Shown: positions 28,468-36,343 of the stretch, one piece after another
Position numbering within the stretch: position 1 is the first letter of the stretch
How the letters are laid out: every line of letters begins with the position of its first letter
Source of the DNA: Micromonospora sp. HM5-17
GTDB lineage: Bacteria; Actinomycetota; Actinomycetes; Mycobacteriales; Micromonosporaceae
Direction: 5' to 3'
Assembly (NCBI RefSeq): GCF_003762835.1
Contig: NZ_RJWA01000006.1
Coordinates: 124,001-188,000, forward strand
DNA: 64,000 nucleotides
Position numbers and translations under genes: made by a program
Notes under the pieces: model-generated
Databases searched by the model: none
Seen by the model: the letters and a program-made list of their open reading frames with translations, nothing else
Told to the model about the DNA's origin: nothing

Positions 28468-29331
28468 ATGTCCATCATCGAGGAACTCGGCGCCCGGATC
28501 CGGGCCGCCTCCGACGACCTGCCGGTCGGGCTCGTGGTGGAGGCGCTCGACCGGCTCAAGCTCGCCTCCGACCGGCTGCGCTGGGTCCGGCAGGAGTCCG
28601 TCGACCCGATGGGCGTACCGGAACTCTCCGCCGCCACCGAGCACGCCGAGGCCGCCGGCCACGCCCTGCGGCTGGCCCAGGAGCAGCTCGCGACGTACCT
28701 GGCGGCAATCGGGCTGGGCCGGGACGGCGCCCCGGTCAGACGGCCGGAGGCACCGGCGCCGGACCAGCCGGAGCCCTCGGGGGACGCCGGCGTCGCCCCG
28801 CGCCGAGTCACCGCCGGCCCCGGGGGACGCTGGTGGTCCGTCCGGGTCGCCGAGCTGTTCGACCACCGCGATGCTCCCGCCGTCGAGCCGAACCGGGAGA
28901 TCACCGACGCGGAGGAGCTACTGCGCCGGGTGACCCACGGCGTCCGCTCCGGTGACCGGAGCCGGCTGCAGACCGAGCTGCGCGCCGTCGACGCCAACGT
29001 CGGACTCGGGCTCGCCTCGGTCGCCCCGCCGGTGCTACGGGACCTGGCGACGGAACTCCTCGGCCACCCACCCCGGGCGGCGGACCTGCCCCGGCTCCGT
29101 CGCGAGGTCGGCGGGCGGGTCAACGACCTCCTGCCCAACCTGCCCCCCGCGGTGCTCGACACGCTGCTGAGCCGGGTCTGCCGGATGCCTCCGCCGAAGA
29201 ACCCGGCGGAGCAGCCACACCCCGCCGACCCGGCGGTCGCCGCCGGTATCGTCACCGGGCTGCTCATGCAGCGGCTCGGCGTCGACCAGCGTCCGGTCAC
29301 CGCCCGCACCCCCCGGGACACCCATGCCTGA
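28468..29331 (+). CDS. Hypothetical protein of the FtsK operon
   Basis: The 287-residue protein has a helical N terminus (MSIIEELGARIRAASDDLPVGLVVEALDRLKLASDRLRWV), a proline-rich linker (about 88-115), a short aromatic segment GGRWWSVRVAELFDH, and a helical C-terminal half with VNDLLPNLPPAVLDTLLSRV. There is no membrane segment or signal peptide, so it is cytoplasmic. I do not recognise the family. It overlaps the ATPase gene by eight bases, which implies a fixed stoichiometric partnership with it. Confidence 0.72.
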   Translation: MSIIEELGARIRAASDDLPVGLVVEALDRLKLASDRLRWVRQESVDPMGVPELSAATEHAEAAGHALRLAQEQLATYLAAIGLGRDGAPVRRPEAPAPDQPEPSGDAGVAPRRVTAGPGGRWWSVRVAELFDHRDAPAVEPNREITDAEELLRRVTHGVRSGDRSRLQTELRAVDANVGLGLASVAPPVLRDLATELLGHPPRAADLPRLRREVGGRVNDLLPNLPPAVLDTLLSRVCRMPPPKNPAEQPHPADPAVAAGIVTGLLMQRLGVDQRPVTARTPRDTHA

Positions 29332-32176
29332 CCTCCGGACCCAGCTCGTCACCCGGGTCCGCGACGTGTTGTCGCACGCCCTGGGGTCCGCGCGGACCCG
29401 ACTCGCCACGGCCCGGGCGGAGCGGGACGCCGCCGTGGCCCGCCTCCACCGGACCCGTGAGGCCGCCACCCGGATACCGGTGCGGGTCGGCGCGGAGCGC
29501 GACCGCCGCCTCGCCGAGCTGACCGACCGGTACGCCGCCCAGCTCACCCGCCTCGCCGAGCAGGCGGCCAGGGCGGCGGCCTGTGAGGCGCCCGGAGCCG
29601 CCGGGGCAGAGTGGCCCGGCTGGCAGCCGACCCCGGTGGTTCGGGGTGAGCGCCCCGGGGCGCTGCGGATCGGGACGGTGCGGGTCGCCGACGGCCCGCC
29701 GGTGCCGGCCCTGGTGCCGCTCCTTGACGCCGGTCACGTCCACCTCTCGGGTCCCGACCGGGCCGGCTGCGACGCCGTCGTCGCCACCCTGCTGCTGCGC
29801 GCGCTCGGCCGGGCCAACCCCGGGGCGATCCGACTGGTCGGTTACGACCCCGACCACCTCGGCGGCGGGCTCGCCGGGTTCGCCCCGCTCTCCACCGCGG
29901 GGCTGCTGACCTTCGTCGGCCCCGGCGGCCTGGCCCGGCTCCTCGACGACCTCGTCGACCAGATCCGTCGGATCAACGAGACGGTCCTGGCCGGCGAGTA
30001 CCGCTCGCTGCGGGAGCTGGCGACGGCGACCGGTCGGCGCCCCGAGCCGTGGCGGATCGCGGTGCTGCTCGGCGGTGAGGAGCTGTCCCGACACGAACGC
30101 AGCCAGCTCGACCGGGTGGTCCGCACCGGGGCGGCCTGCGGCGTGCACCTGGTGGTCCGGGGAATCGACCTGCCGGACGAGCCGGTCGTACGCCGGGTGG
30201 CGGTGGGCGCCGACGAGACCCACCTGGACTCGTGCCCGGGCCTGCCCGTCCGGCTCGACCCGCCACCCCCGCCGGGACTGGTCACCGAGACCAGCCGGGA
30301 GATCGCCGCCCGGGTCAACGCCGGTCCTCCGCCGACCCCGTTCACCGACCTGCTCCCGCCCCCGGACGAGATGTGGCGGGAGGACTCGGCGCACGGCCTG
30401 ACCGCGCCAATCGGCGACGGACCGCAGGGCCGACCGGTGCTGCTGACCCTCGGCGACTACCCGCCGCACGCGTTGATCGGCGGCCCCTCCGGCACCGGCA
30501 AGACAAACCTGATCTTCGCCTGGATCGGTTCGCTCGCCGCTCGCTACTCCCCCGCCGAACTGGAGTTCTACCTGCTCGACTTCAAGGAGGGAGTGTCGTT
30601 CGCCCGGTTCGCCCAGGGCCGGCGGGACCCGAGCTGGCTGCCACACATGCGACTGGTCGGCATCAACGTCAACACCGACCGCGAGTTCGGCCTCGCCCTG
30701 TTGCGCTTCCTCGCCGAGGAGCTGCGCCGCCGGGCGGACGCCGCCAAGCGGCACGAGGTCACCAAGCTCTCCGAGCTGCGGGCGGTGGACCCCGAGGGAC
30801 GCTGGCCGCGCATCGTCGCCGTGGTGGACGAGTTCCAGATGCTGCTCGCCGGCCGCGACGCGCTCGCCCGGGAGGCCGCCGACCTCCTGGAGGACCTGGC
30901 CCGACGCGGCCGTTCCCAGGGCATCCACCTGGTGCTCGCCTCCCAGGACGTCCGGGGCATCGAGGCGCTGTGGGGCCGCCCGGCCCTGGTCGCCCAGTTC
31001 ACCCTCCGGATCGCGATGCCCAAGGCGCTGCGCATCCTGGCGGAACGCAACGACGCCGCACAGACCCTGCCCCGGCACCACGCGGTGATCAACGCGGAGT
31101 CGGGCATGCCGGAGGGCAACCAGGTGGCCCGGATCCCCGCGGCCAGCGACTGGGCGACCTGGAGCGATCTCCAGCACCGGCTCTGGCGGATGCGTCCGCC
31201 CGACGCCGCGCCGGCCCGGCTCTTCGACGGCGACGCGATACCCCGGCTGGACGAGGCGCCCGACTTCGTCGCGCTGCGGCCACTCGGCACGAGCGGGGGT
31301 GAGCACGTCGGAGGTGATCCGGCCGGTCCGGGGGACCCGGTCCGTCCCGAGGCCACCGACCCGGAGCGCGCGGCCGGCGGCCCGAACGGGGCGGGGGACG
31401 GGACGAAGACCCGGACCACGTCGGGCGGAGCGAACGGGGTCGCCGGACCCGAGCGGACCGGCGGCGCCCGCGGGCCGGTGGCGCTGCTCGGCGAGATCAT
31501 CGACGTACAGGCGCGATCGGCGGGGATGCGGTTGCCCCGGGCCCCGGGGCGGAACCTCGCGGTGCTCGGCACCGGCGTGGACGAGGCGTGCGCGGTGCTG
31601 GACGCCGCGGCCCGCTCGCTCCGGCGCCAGCACCGGCCCGGCACCGCCCGGTTCTCCATCGCCTGTCTCGATCCGGACGCGGACAGCGCCGCCCGGTCGC
31701 TCTACGAGGCGCTCGGCGACGACGCCGCCTGGTACGACGAGGAGGACATCGCGGACCTGATGGCCGAGACGGCGGAAGGGCTGGGTCGGGGAACCGCCCC
31801 CGGCGAGCCGCACTACCTGCTGCTCTACGCGGTCGACGCCGCGGCCGGGCACCTGGCCGCCACGGTGGGGCGGCGCAGCGGACTGGATCACCTGCGGTAC
31901 GTGCTACACAACGGCCCGGAGCGGCGTACCCACACCTTCGCCTGGTGGCGGGGGGTGGCCCGGATGCGGGCCGACCTCGGCGGGCCGGCGGCCCGAACCG
32001 ACCAGATCGGGGCCTGGGTCGCCCTCGACGTACAGGGCGCGGAGCTCACCACCTCCCTGTACCCGGCCGCGGGCAGCGGCCCCGACTGGTATCCCCGGCC
32101 CTGGCGGGGCCTCTTCTTCGACCGCTCGGTCCACCGCACCGGCCAGGTGATCATCCCGTATGGGCCGGCGCGATGA
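29324..32176 (+). CDS. FtsK/SpoIIIE-family ATPase with a second degenerate P-loop domain
   Basis: The 950-residue protein starts with a coiled coil (about 15-90) and no membrane segments. The first motor domain has Walker A GPSGTGKTN (about 387-395) and Walker B VAVVDEFQML (about 499-508), and the VLASQD sensor segment follows. After an acidic low-complexity linker (about 665-720), a second domain begins with NLAVLGTGVDEA (about 743-754) in the place of Walker A but without the Lys-Thr pair. A working motor plus degenerate repeats is the arrangement of EccC, the type VII secretion ATPase, and not of the chromosome translocase FtsK, which has N-terminal membrane helices and a gamma domain. It could move protein or DNA. 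Neighbours do not include other ESX components. Confidence 0.85.
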   Translation: MPDLRTQLVTRVRDVLSHALGSARTRLATARAERDAAVARLHRTREAATRIPVRVGAERDRRLAELTDRYAAQLTRLAEQAARAAACEAPGAAGAEWPGWQPTPVVRGERPGALRIGTVRVADGPPVPALVPLLDAGHVHLSGPDRAGCDAVVATLLLRALGRANPGAIRLVGYDPDHLGGGLAGFAPLSTAGLLTFVGPGGLARLLDDLVDQIRRINETVLAGEYRSLRELATATGRRPEPWRIAVLLGGEELSRHERSQLDRVVRTGAACGVHLVVRGIDLPDEPVVRRVAVGADETHLDSCPGLPVRLDPPPPPGLVTETSREIAARVNAGPPPTPFTDLLPPPDEMWREDSAHGLTAPIGDGPQGRPVLLTLGDYPPHALIGGPSGTGKTNLIFAWIGSLAARYSPAELEFYLLDFKEGVSFARFAQGRRDPSWLPHMRLVGINVNTDREFGLALLRFLAEELRRRADAAKRHEVTKLSELRAVDPEGRWPRIVAVVDEFQMLLAGRDALAREAADLLEDLARRGRSQGIHLVLASQDVRGIEALWGRPALVAQFTLRIAMPKALRILAERNDAAQTLPRHHAVINAESGMPEGNQVARIPAASDWATWSDLQHRLWRMRPPDAAPARLFDGDAIPRLDEAPDFVALRPLGTSGGEHVGGDPAGPGDPVRPEATDPERAAGGPNGAGDGTKTRTTSGGANGVAGPERTGGARGPVALLGEIIDVQARSAGMRLPRAPGRNLAVLGTGVDEACAVLDAAARSLRRQHRPGTARFSIACLDPDADSAARSLYEALGDDAAWYDEEDIADLMAETAEGLGRGTAPGEPHYLLLYAVDAAAGHLAATVGRRSGLDHLRYVLHNGPERRTHTFAWWRGVARMRADLGGPAARTDQIGAWVALDVQGAELTTSLYPAAGSGPDWYPRPWRGLFFDRSVHRTGQVIIPYGPAR

Positions 32177-32841
32177 GCGCGTATCCGGAACCGGTCGAGT
32201 CGTACAGCCGGTTGATCCGGCAGCTGGCCGAGGTGACCGCACGGGCCGCCGCCGAGCGCGCCGAGGCGGACAGCTGGTACGAACGGCAGTGCGCCGCCGC
32301 CGAGCGCGCCGTACGCGACGCCGAGCAGGCGCTGCGGCGTGCCGAAGCCGAGGTCGCGGCGGCCCAGGAGGAGGTTGACGCCACCGAGACCGAGGTGCTG
32401 CATCTCTGGGCGACCCTCCGCAGCCACCTGGGGTCGTCGGGCCGGCGCTTCGGCGAGCCCCCGGTGCCGCGGGCCGGGGTCGCCGGCGACACCGAGGCGC
32501 TGCTGGACGCGGCCCGGGAACTGCTGGAACGTGCCCGGACCCCGGGCGAGCTGCCGGGGACGACGCGCCCGCTGCTGGCGCTGTTCGGGCTGCTCGGCGC
32601 GGCCGGCGCGTACCTGCTCGGGCTCGCCGCCCGGGCTCTCGGCAGCCGGTACGGCGGCGACCTGGCGGTCGGGATGCCGGTGCTGGGGCTCCTGGTGGCC
32701 CTGCTCGGACCCGTCGTCGGCCTGGTGCCGGCCAAGGTCCTCGCCGAACGCCGGCACGCCAGCCTCGACCTGCGGGCCGGACTGGTCGTCGTCGCCGCCG
32801 GGATCGTCACCACGGGTACGCTCTTCACCCTGTTGCGGTGA
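32173..32841 (+). CDS. Coiled-coil membrane protein of the FtsK operon
   Basis: The 222-residue protein has a long N-terminal coiled coil (about 10-85, RAAAERAEADSWYERQCAAAERAVRDAEQALRRAEAEVAAAQEEV) and three C-terminal hydrophobic segments (about 128-150, 158-180, 195-220). It starts at ATG 32173 inside an ATGA overlap with the ATPase stop. It is the only membrane protein of the operon and so probably anchors the soluble ATPase to the membrane. No family is recognised. Confidence 0.75.
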   Translation: MSAYPEPVESYSRLIRQLAEVTARAAAERAEADSWYERQCAAAERAVRDAEQALRRAEAEVAAAQEEVDATETEVLHLWATLRSHLGSSGRRFGEPPVPRAGVAGDTEALLDAARELLERARTPGELPGTTRPLLALFGLLGAAGAYLLGLAARALGSRYGGDLAVGMPVLGLLVALLGPVVGLVPAKVLAERRHASLDLRAGLVVVAAGIVTTGTLFTLLR

Positions 32842-32876
32842 GGCTCGCTCGTGGTTGGGGTTGGCTGTCGCGACAC

Positions 32877-32902
32877 GTCGCGCCCCGCCCGACGGGCGCG
32901 AC
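32877..32902 (+). terminator. Hairpin after the FtsK operon
   Basis: Inverted arms GTCGCGCCC (32877-32885) and GGGCGCGAC (32894-32902) form a nine-pair stem with an eight-base loop. There is no T-run, as is common in actinomycetes. It lies between convergent genes. Confidence 0.5.
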
Positions 32903-33010
32903 GGCCGGGCGCGGCACGCGAAGGCCGCCCCGCCGCACCCGCCGGCCGGTGGGCGCGGCGGCCGATCACGCCGCACCTGCGGCCGGCGGGACGCACCGGT
33001 GGGGCACGTG

Positions 33011-34357
33011 TCACGCCGGGACCGCCACCGCCTCACGCAGCAGCCGGCGGGCCAGCACGACCCGGTCGGTGTCGTCGTCGAGCGCCGGCAGATCGCCGAC
33101 CCGGATCACCCCGCCGGAGAGGACGGCCCGGAGCGCCGGGGCGCACCGCGCCGGAAAACTGATCCGGCGGTCGAAGAGCACCAGGCTGACCCGCTCCGGC
33201 GCACTCGCCCCGGTCGCCGGATCGGGCCGGAGCTGCCAGCGGAGCCCGGCCCGCGGCGCCAGCCGGGTGTCGGGATCGACCCGGGCGATCGCCGCCGCCT
33301 GCGCCAGCGGCCGGATCGGGGCCGGTCGGGCGGCCGGCCAGGCACGGGCCCGGAGCCGCTCGGCCACGGCCGCCGGATCAACCCGGAGCAGCCAATCCCG
33401 GAGCGCCTCGACGGTCTCGGTCAGCTCCGGCTCCACCTGGTCGGGATCGGCGACGTCGATCCCGAACGGTAGTCCGGCGCGGAGTCGCCGGTCCTCGGCG
33501 GCCAGGTCGAGCAGCGCCTCGACCATCGTGTACCGGGTCAGTGCCCGGACCCCGACGGTGAGATGCAGGCTCGCCTCGTCGCGGGCCTGGGCGCTGTGCA
33601 GCCAGCCGCGGGGTAGATAGAGCGCGTCGCCGGGGGCCAGGACCACGTCGAGCGCGGGCGGGCCGTCGGCCACCGCGGCCACCTCGTCGGCGCGGCCGCC
33701 CCACGGCTGCCGTTCCAGCGGGTCGGGCAGGACCGGCTCGTGGATCCGCCAGTGCTTGTGCCCGTCGACCTGGAGCACGAAGACGTCGTGGGTGTCGTAG
33801 TGGGTGGCGAACCCCTGGTTGCCCGGCGGCGTGAGGTAGGCGTTGACCTGGAGCGGTTGACCCAGGGTCAGGCTCAGCTCGCGGGCGAAGTCGACCAGGG
33901 GCGGCCAGGTCCGGTGCAGCCCCTGGAGCACCAGGGTGGCCCCGTCGGCGTACAGCGCGAGAACCCGCTCGTCGAGCACCTGGTCGCCGATCTCCGCCCC
34001 CGCCCCGCCACCGCCGGTGTACCGGTCGGCTGGCAGTACCTGACCGTCCCGGGCCACCCGCAGGAACGGCGTACGCAGGCCACGTCGACTGAGCAGGTCG
34101 TCGGCGTCGGCGGGGGCGAGCAGGTCGGTGAAGCCGTCGGGGTTCGGCAGGTCGACGGCCCGGGACAGCAGCGGGGCGCGTCCCCAGTAGGCGGCGGCGA
34201 ACTTCCCCGGCTCAACGGCGACGCAGCGGCCCAGGGCCGCCGGCACCGGCCGCCCGGTGCCGGGGCGACGCTGCCGTCCGTCGTCGCCGGCCCCCGTCCC
34301 GGGCGGCCGCCGACCCGGCTGTCCGGCGGCCGCCACCCGTCGGTCGTCACGGTCCAT
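33011..34357 (-). CDS. JmjC-like cupin hydroxylase, Fe(II)/2-oxoglutarate type
   Basis: The 448-residue enzyme carries the iron triad of ribosomal oxygenases: THYDTHD gives His186 and Asp188, and YLPRGWLHSAQ gives His254. LYADGATLVLQGLHRTWPPLVDF and VNAYLTPPGNQGFATHYD are typical of YcfD/ROXA-like and Cupin_4 proteins, which hydroxylate a side chain in a protein (Arg of L16 in the E. coli enzyme). A C-terminal winged-helix-like part (about 290-440) follows. Its ATG overlaps the TAA of a short repeat-rich gene (TAATG), so the two are coupled. The context makes that repeat peptide the leading candidate for its substrate. Confidence 0.85.
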   Translation of the reverse strand: MDRDDRRVAAAGQPGRRPPGTGAGDDGRQRRPGTGRPVPAALGRCVAVEPGKFAAAYWGRAPLLSRAVDLPNPDGFTDLLAPADADDLLSRRGLRTPFLRVARDGQVLPADRYTGGGGAGAEIGDQVLDERVLALYADGATLVLQGLHRTWPPLVDFARELSLTLGQPLQVNAYLTPPGNQGFATHYDTHDVFVLQVDGHKHWRIHEPVLPDPLERQPWGGRADEVAAVADGPPALDVVLAPGDALYLPRGWLHSAQARDEASLHLTVGVRALTRYTMVEALLDLAAEDRRLRAGLPFGIDVADPDQVEPELTETVEALRDWLLRVDPAAVAERLRARAWPAARPAPIRPLAQAAAIARVDPDTRLAPRAGLRWQLRPDPATGASAPERVSLVLFDRRISFPARCAPALRAVLSGGVIRVGDLPALDDDTDRVVLARRLLREAVAVPA

Positions 34358-34662
34358 TACCGGGCGGCGCTGTCGGCGCCGCCGTCCTGCTGGCCCGGGG
34401 TGGCCCCGGCGTCGTACGGACCCTCGGCGCTCCCGTCCGCGCCCCCGTCGTGCTGGCCCGGGGTCGCACCACCGTCGGCCGGACCCTCGGCGCTCCCGTC
34501 CGCGCCGCCATCGTGCTGGCCCGGGGTGGCCCCGGCGTCGTACGGACCCTCGGCGCTCCCGTCCGCGCCCCCGTCTCGGCCCATCGGGTTGGCGCCCCCG
34601 TCGGCCGGGCCCTCCCCGCCACCGCCGCCCGAGGTCCGGATGTCGTCGTCGTCGAGTCTCAT
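34357..34662 (-). CDS. Asp/Gly-rich repeat peptide, candidate modified-peptide precursor
   Basis: The 101-residue product begins MRLDDDDIRTSGGGGG at ATG 34662, with GAGGGAGC as ribosome site. It then has repeats of a 21-residue unit, DGGADGSAEGPYDAGATPGQ followed by H, in which Tyr alternates with Ala and the final residue is His or Gln. The full repeats are three at DNA level plus degenerate ends. It has no Cys, Lys, Trp or Phe, is very acidic, and has neither signal peptide nor membrane segment. It is translationally coupled to a JmjC-like hydroxylase. A leader (the first ~15 residues) followed by repeated cores is the layout of many peptide natural-product precursors. That role is inference. 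Confidence 0.75.
   Translation of the reverse strand: MRLDDDDIRTSGGGGGEGPADGGANPMGRDGGADGSAEGPYDAGATPGQHDGGADGSAEGPADGGATPGQHDGGADGSAEGPYDAGATPGQQDGGADSAAR
34388..34576. repeat. Three tandem 63-bp repeats inside the peptide gene
   Basis: The sequence TGCTGGCCCGGGGT recurs at 34388, 34451 and 34514 with a constant 63-base period (21 codons). Copies one and three are nearly identical; copy two differs mainly at the GPYDAG/GPADGG codons. Recent duplication or gene conversion explains the near identity. Confidence 0.9.
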
Positions 34663-34978
34663 CGCTGCTCCCTCGCCGTCACGCGCTCCGGCCTGCCGGC
34701 CGGGCGTCGCCAGCCGTGGTACCCGGCGGCCGATCACCTCTAACCCGGCAAACCGCCCCGCTGGCACCCCGACCCGGGCAGTACGGGCCAACCCGCGCCG
34801 CCCCGGTCGGATCGGGGAGCGCCGACCGAGGACGGGCCAGGAAAACCTACCGGAAGAATTCCGATAGTTTCGGGGTTGGGATGGCGACAGGGCTCATCGT
34901 GGGCCAGGTGGCGGTCGATCCCACGGCTCAGGTACGGAGCCCACGACGCCCGGCCACCGGCGGGCGCGTCGGCGACGA
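34663..34978. other. Intergenic region with a CGGAA-N3-TTCCG palindrome
   Basis: No gene is seen in these 316 bases. A perfect inverted repeat CGGAAGAATTCCG lies at 34851-34863, close to AT-rich TTCCGATAGTTTCGG. A nearly identical palindrome lies before the GH43 gene at 36147-36159, so both may be bound by the LacI protein encoded between them. Confidence 0.5.
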
Positions 34979-36001
34979 TCAGCGGCGTGGGTACGGCGCC
35001 GAGCTGTCCCGGACGACCAGGTCGGTGGCGAGCTCGACGCGCGGCGTGTCCACCGGCTCGCCCTGGGCCAGCCGGAGCACGGTCCGAGCCGCGAGGAGGC
35101 CCATCTCGGCCAGCGGCTGCCGCACCGTCGTGAGCGGGGGCGAGGCCCAGCGCGCCTCCGGGAGGTCGTCGAAGCCGACCACGCTCACGTCGTCGGGGAC
35201 CCGCAGTCCGCGCCGGCGGACCGCCTCGTACGCCCCGAAGGCCATCTGGTCGCTGGAGGCGAAGATCGCGGTCGGTGGCTCGTCGAGGTCCAGCAGGGCG
35301 CTACCGCCCGAAAAGCCGGACTCGTGATAGAAATCACCGGGAACGATCAGCTCGTCACGGAGCGGGATGCCGGCGGCGTCCAGGGCCGCCCGGTAGCCGT
35401 CGAGGCGGGCCCGGCTGCAGAGCAGTCGGGGTGGCCCGGCGATGAACCCGATCCGCCGGTGCCCCAGCGAGAGCAGGTGCTCGGTGGCGCGCAGCCCGCC
35501 CGCCCAGTTGGTGGCGCCGATGGTGGGGATGTCCAGGCTCGGTACGCCGGCGGGATCCACGAGGACCATCGGCACGTTCAGCCGGCGAAGCTCGGCGTGC
35601 ACCGGCGGGGCGAGGTCGCTGGCGACCAGGATCACCCCGTCGGTCGCCCGGGTTCGGAGGTTCTGCAACCACTGCCGCGTCGAGGTGGAGCGCCGGTGGA
35701 TCGCCGAGACGACGGTGCCGACCCCGGAGGCGTGCGCCACGTCCTCCACGCCACGGATGATCTCCACCGCCCAGGGGCTGTCCAGGTCGTTGAAGATGAG
35801 GTCGATGAGGCTGGCACCGGCACGCGGTCGGGTCGCCCGGCGCCGGTAGCCGTGCCGGCGCAGCAGCTCCTCCACCCGCTCCCGGGTCTGCGGCGCCACG
35901 TCGTTACGGCCGTTGAGCACCCGGGAGACCGTCGGCACCGACACGCCCGCCTCCTGGGCGATGGCGGTGATGGTGATCCTTCGTCCTTCGTCGACCGTCA
36001 C
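34979..36001 (-). CDS. LacI-family transcriptional repressor
   Basis: The 340-residue regulator starts with the LacI headpiece (ITITAIAQEAGVSVPTVSRVLNGRNDVAPQTRERVEELLRRHGYRRR, about 8-55). A sugar-binding periplasmic-type domain follows, ending in the canonical VVGFDDLPEARWASPPLTTVRQP segment. GTG 36001 has AAAGGAG seven bases upstream. The frame extends further up but through the operator CGAAACTCTTTCG. The divergent GH43 gene and its palindromes mark it as a repressor of a pentose or xylan-derived sugar gene, relieved by a sugar. Confidence 0.93.
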   Translation of the reverse strand: MTVDEGRRITITAIAQEAGVSVPTVSRVLNGRNDVAPQTRERVEELLRRHGYRRRATRPRAGASLIDLIFNDLDSPWAVEIIRGVEDVAHASGVGTVVSAIHRRSTSTRQWLQNLRTRATDGVILVASDLAPPVHAELRRLNVPMVLVDPAGVPSLDIPTIGATNWAGGLRATEHLLSLGHRRIGFIAGPPRLLCSRARLDGYRAALDAAGIPLRDELIVPGDFYHESGFSGGSALLDLDEPPTAIFASSDQMAFGAYEAVRRRGLRVPDDVSVVGFDDLPEARWASPPLTTVRQPLAEMGLLAARTVLRLAQGEPVDTPRVELATDLVVRDSSAPYPRR

Positions 36002-36036
36002 GAGGCAGCTCCTTTGTTGAGGCTCCAGCCTACGAC

Positions 36037-36049
36037 CGAAACTCTTTCG
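36037..36049. promoter_or_regulatory. LacI-type operator CGAAA-CTC-TTTCG
   Basis: The perfect palindrome CGAAACTCTTTCG is 36 bases upstream of the LacI start. The CGAAA-N3-TTTCG shape is that of operators of actinobacterial LacI regulators of xylan and related sugars. Autorepression is likely. Confidence 0.65.
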
Positions 36050-36146
36050 AGGCTGCACCGGCTTCCGCACCGCGCCTTCCCCGTATTTTGCCGCAACCAC
36101 AGGGTTGACTGTCCGCAGCGGGGGCCATAGCGTTCCGATCCAGTTA

Positions 36147-36159
36147 CGGAATTATTCCG
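36147..36159. promoter_or_regulatory. Palindrome CGGAA-TTA-TTCCG before the GH43 gene
   Basis: A perfect 13-base inverted repeat in an AT-rich patch (TTACGGAATTATTCCGGAAGG) between the LacI and GH43 genes. The same arms with another centre occur at 34851-34863. Candidate second operator or promoter region. Confidence 0.55.
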
Positions 36160-36186
36160 GAAGGTTTTCGTCGGAGAGGACCGGCA

Positions 36187-36312
36187 ATGAAGCTGACCCG
36201 CCCCGTCACGACGACGATCCTCCGCACCGCGTCCGGCGGGAACCCCAGCCTCCACCCGGCGGCCACCGCCGCGCCCCGGCCCCGACACCACGGTCACCGG
36301 GACGACCGGTAG
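36187..36312 (+). CDS. Short open frame, possible remnant of a deleted gene
   Basis: ATG 36187 has a GAGAGGAC ribosome site and sits right behind the regulated promoter region. It encodes 41 residues (MKLTRPVTTTILRTASGGNP then a basic His/Arg-rich end). In comparable LacI-regulated loci the first gene is often a sugar-transport gene, so this may be the start of a gene whose body was lost. It may also be a short leader. Low certainty. Confidence 0.3.
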   Translation: MKLTRPVTTTILRTASGGNPSLHPAATAAPRPRHHGHRDDR

Positions 36313-36343
36313 CCCGGCCTCCGACCGACGAGGCCGACGACCG

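Noticed and set aside
34357-34662. Asp/Gly repeats as RTX-type calcium-binding repeats
   Set aside because: RTX units are nine residues long (GGxGxDxUx). The unit here is 21 residues and has no large hydrophobic residue at the required place.
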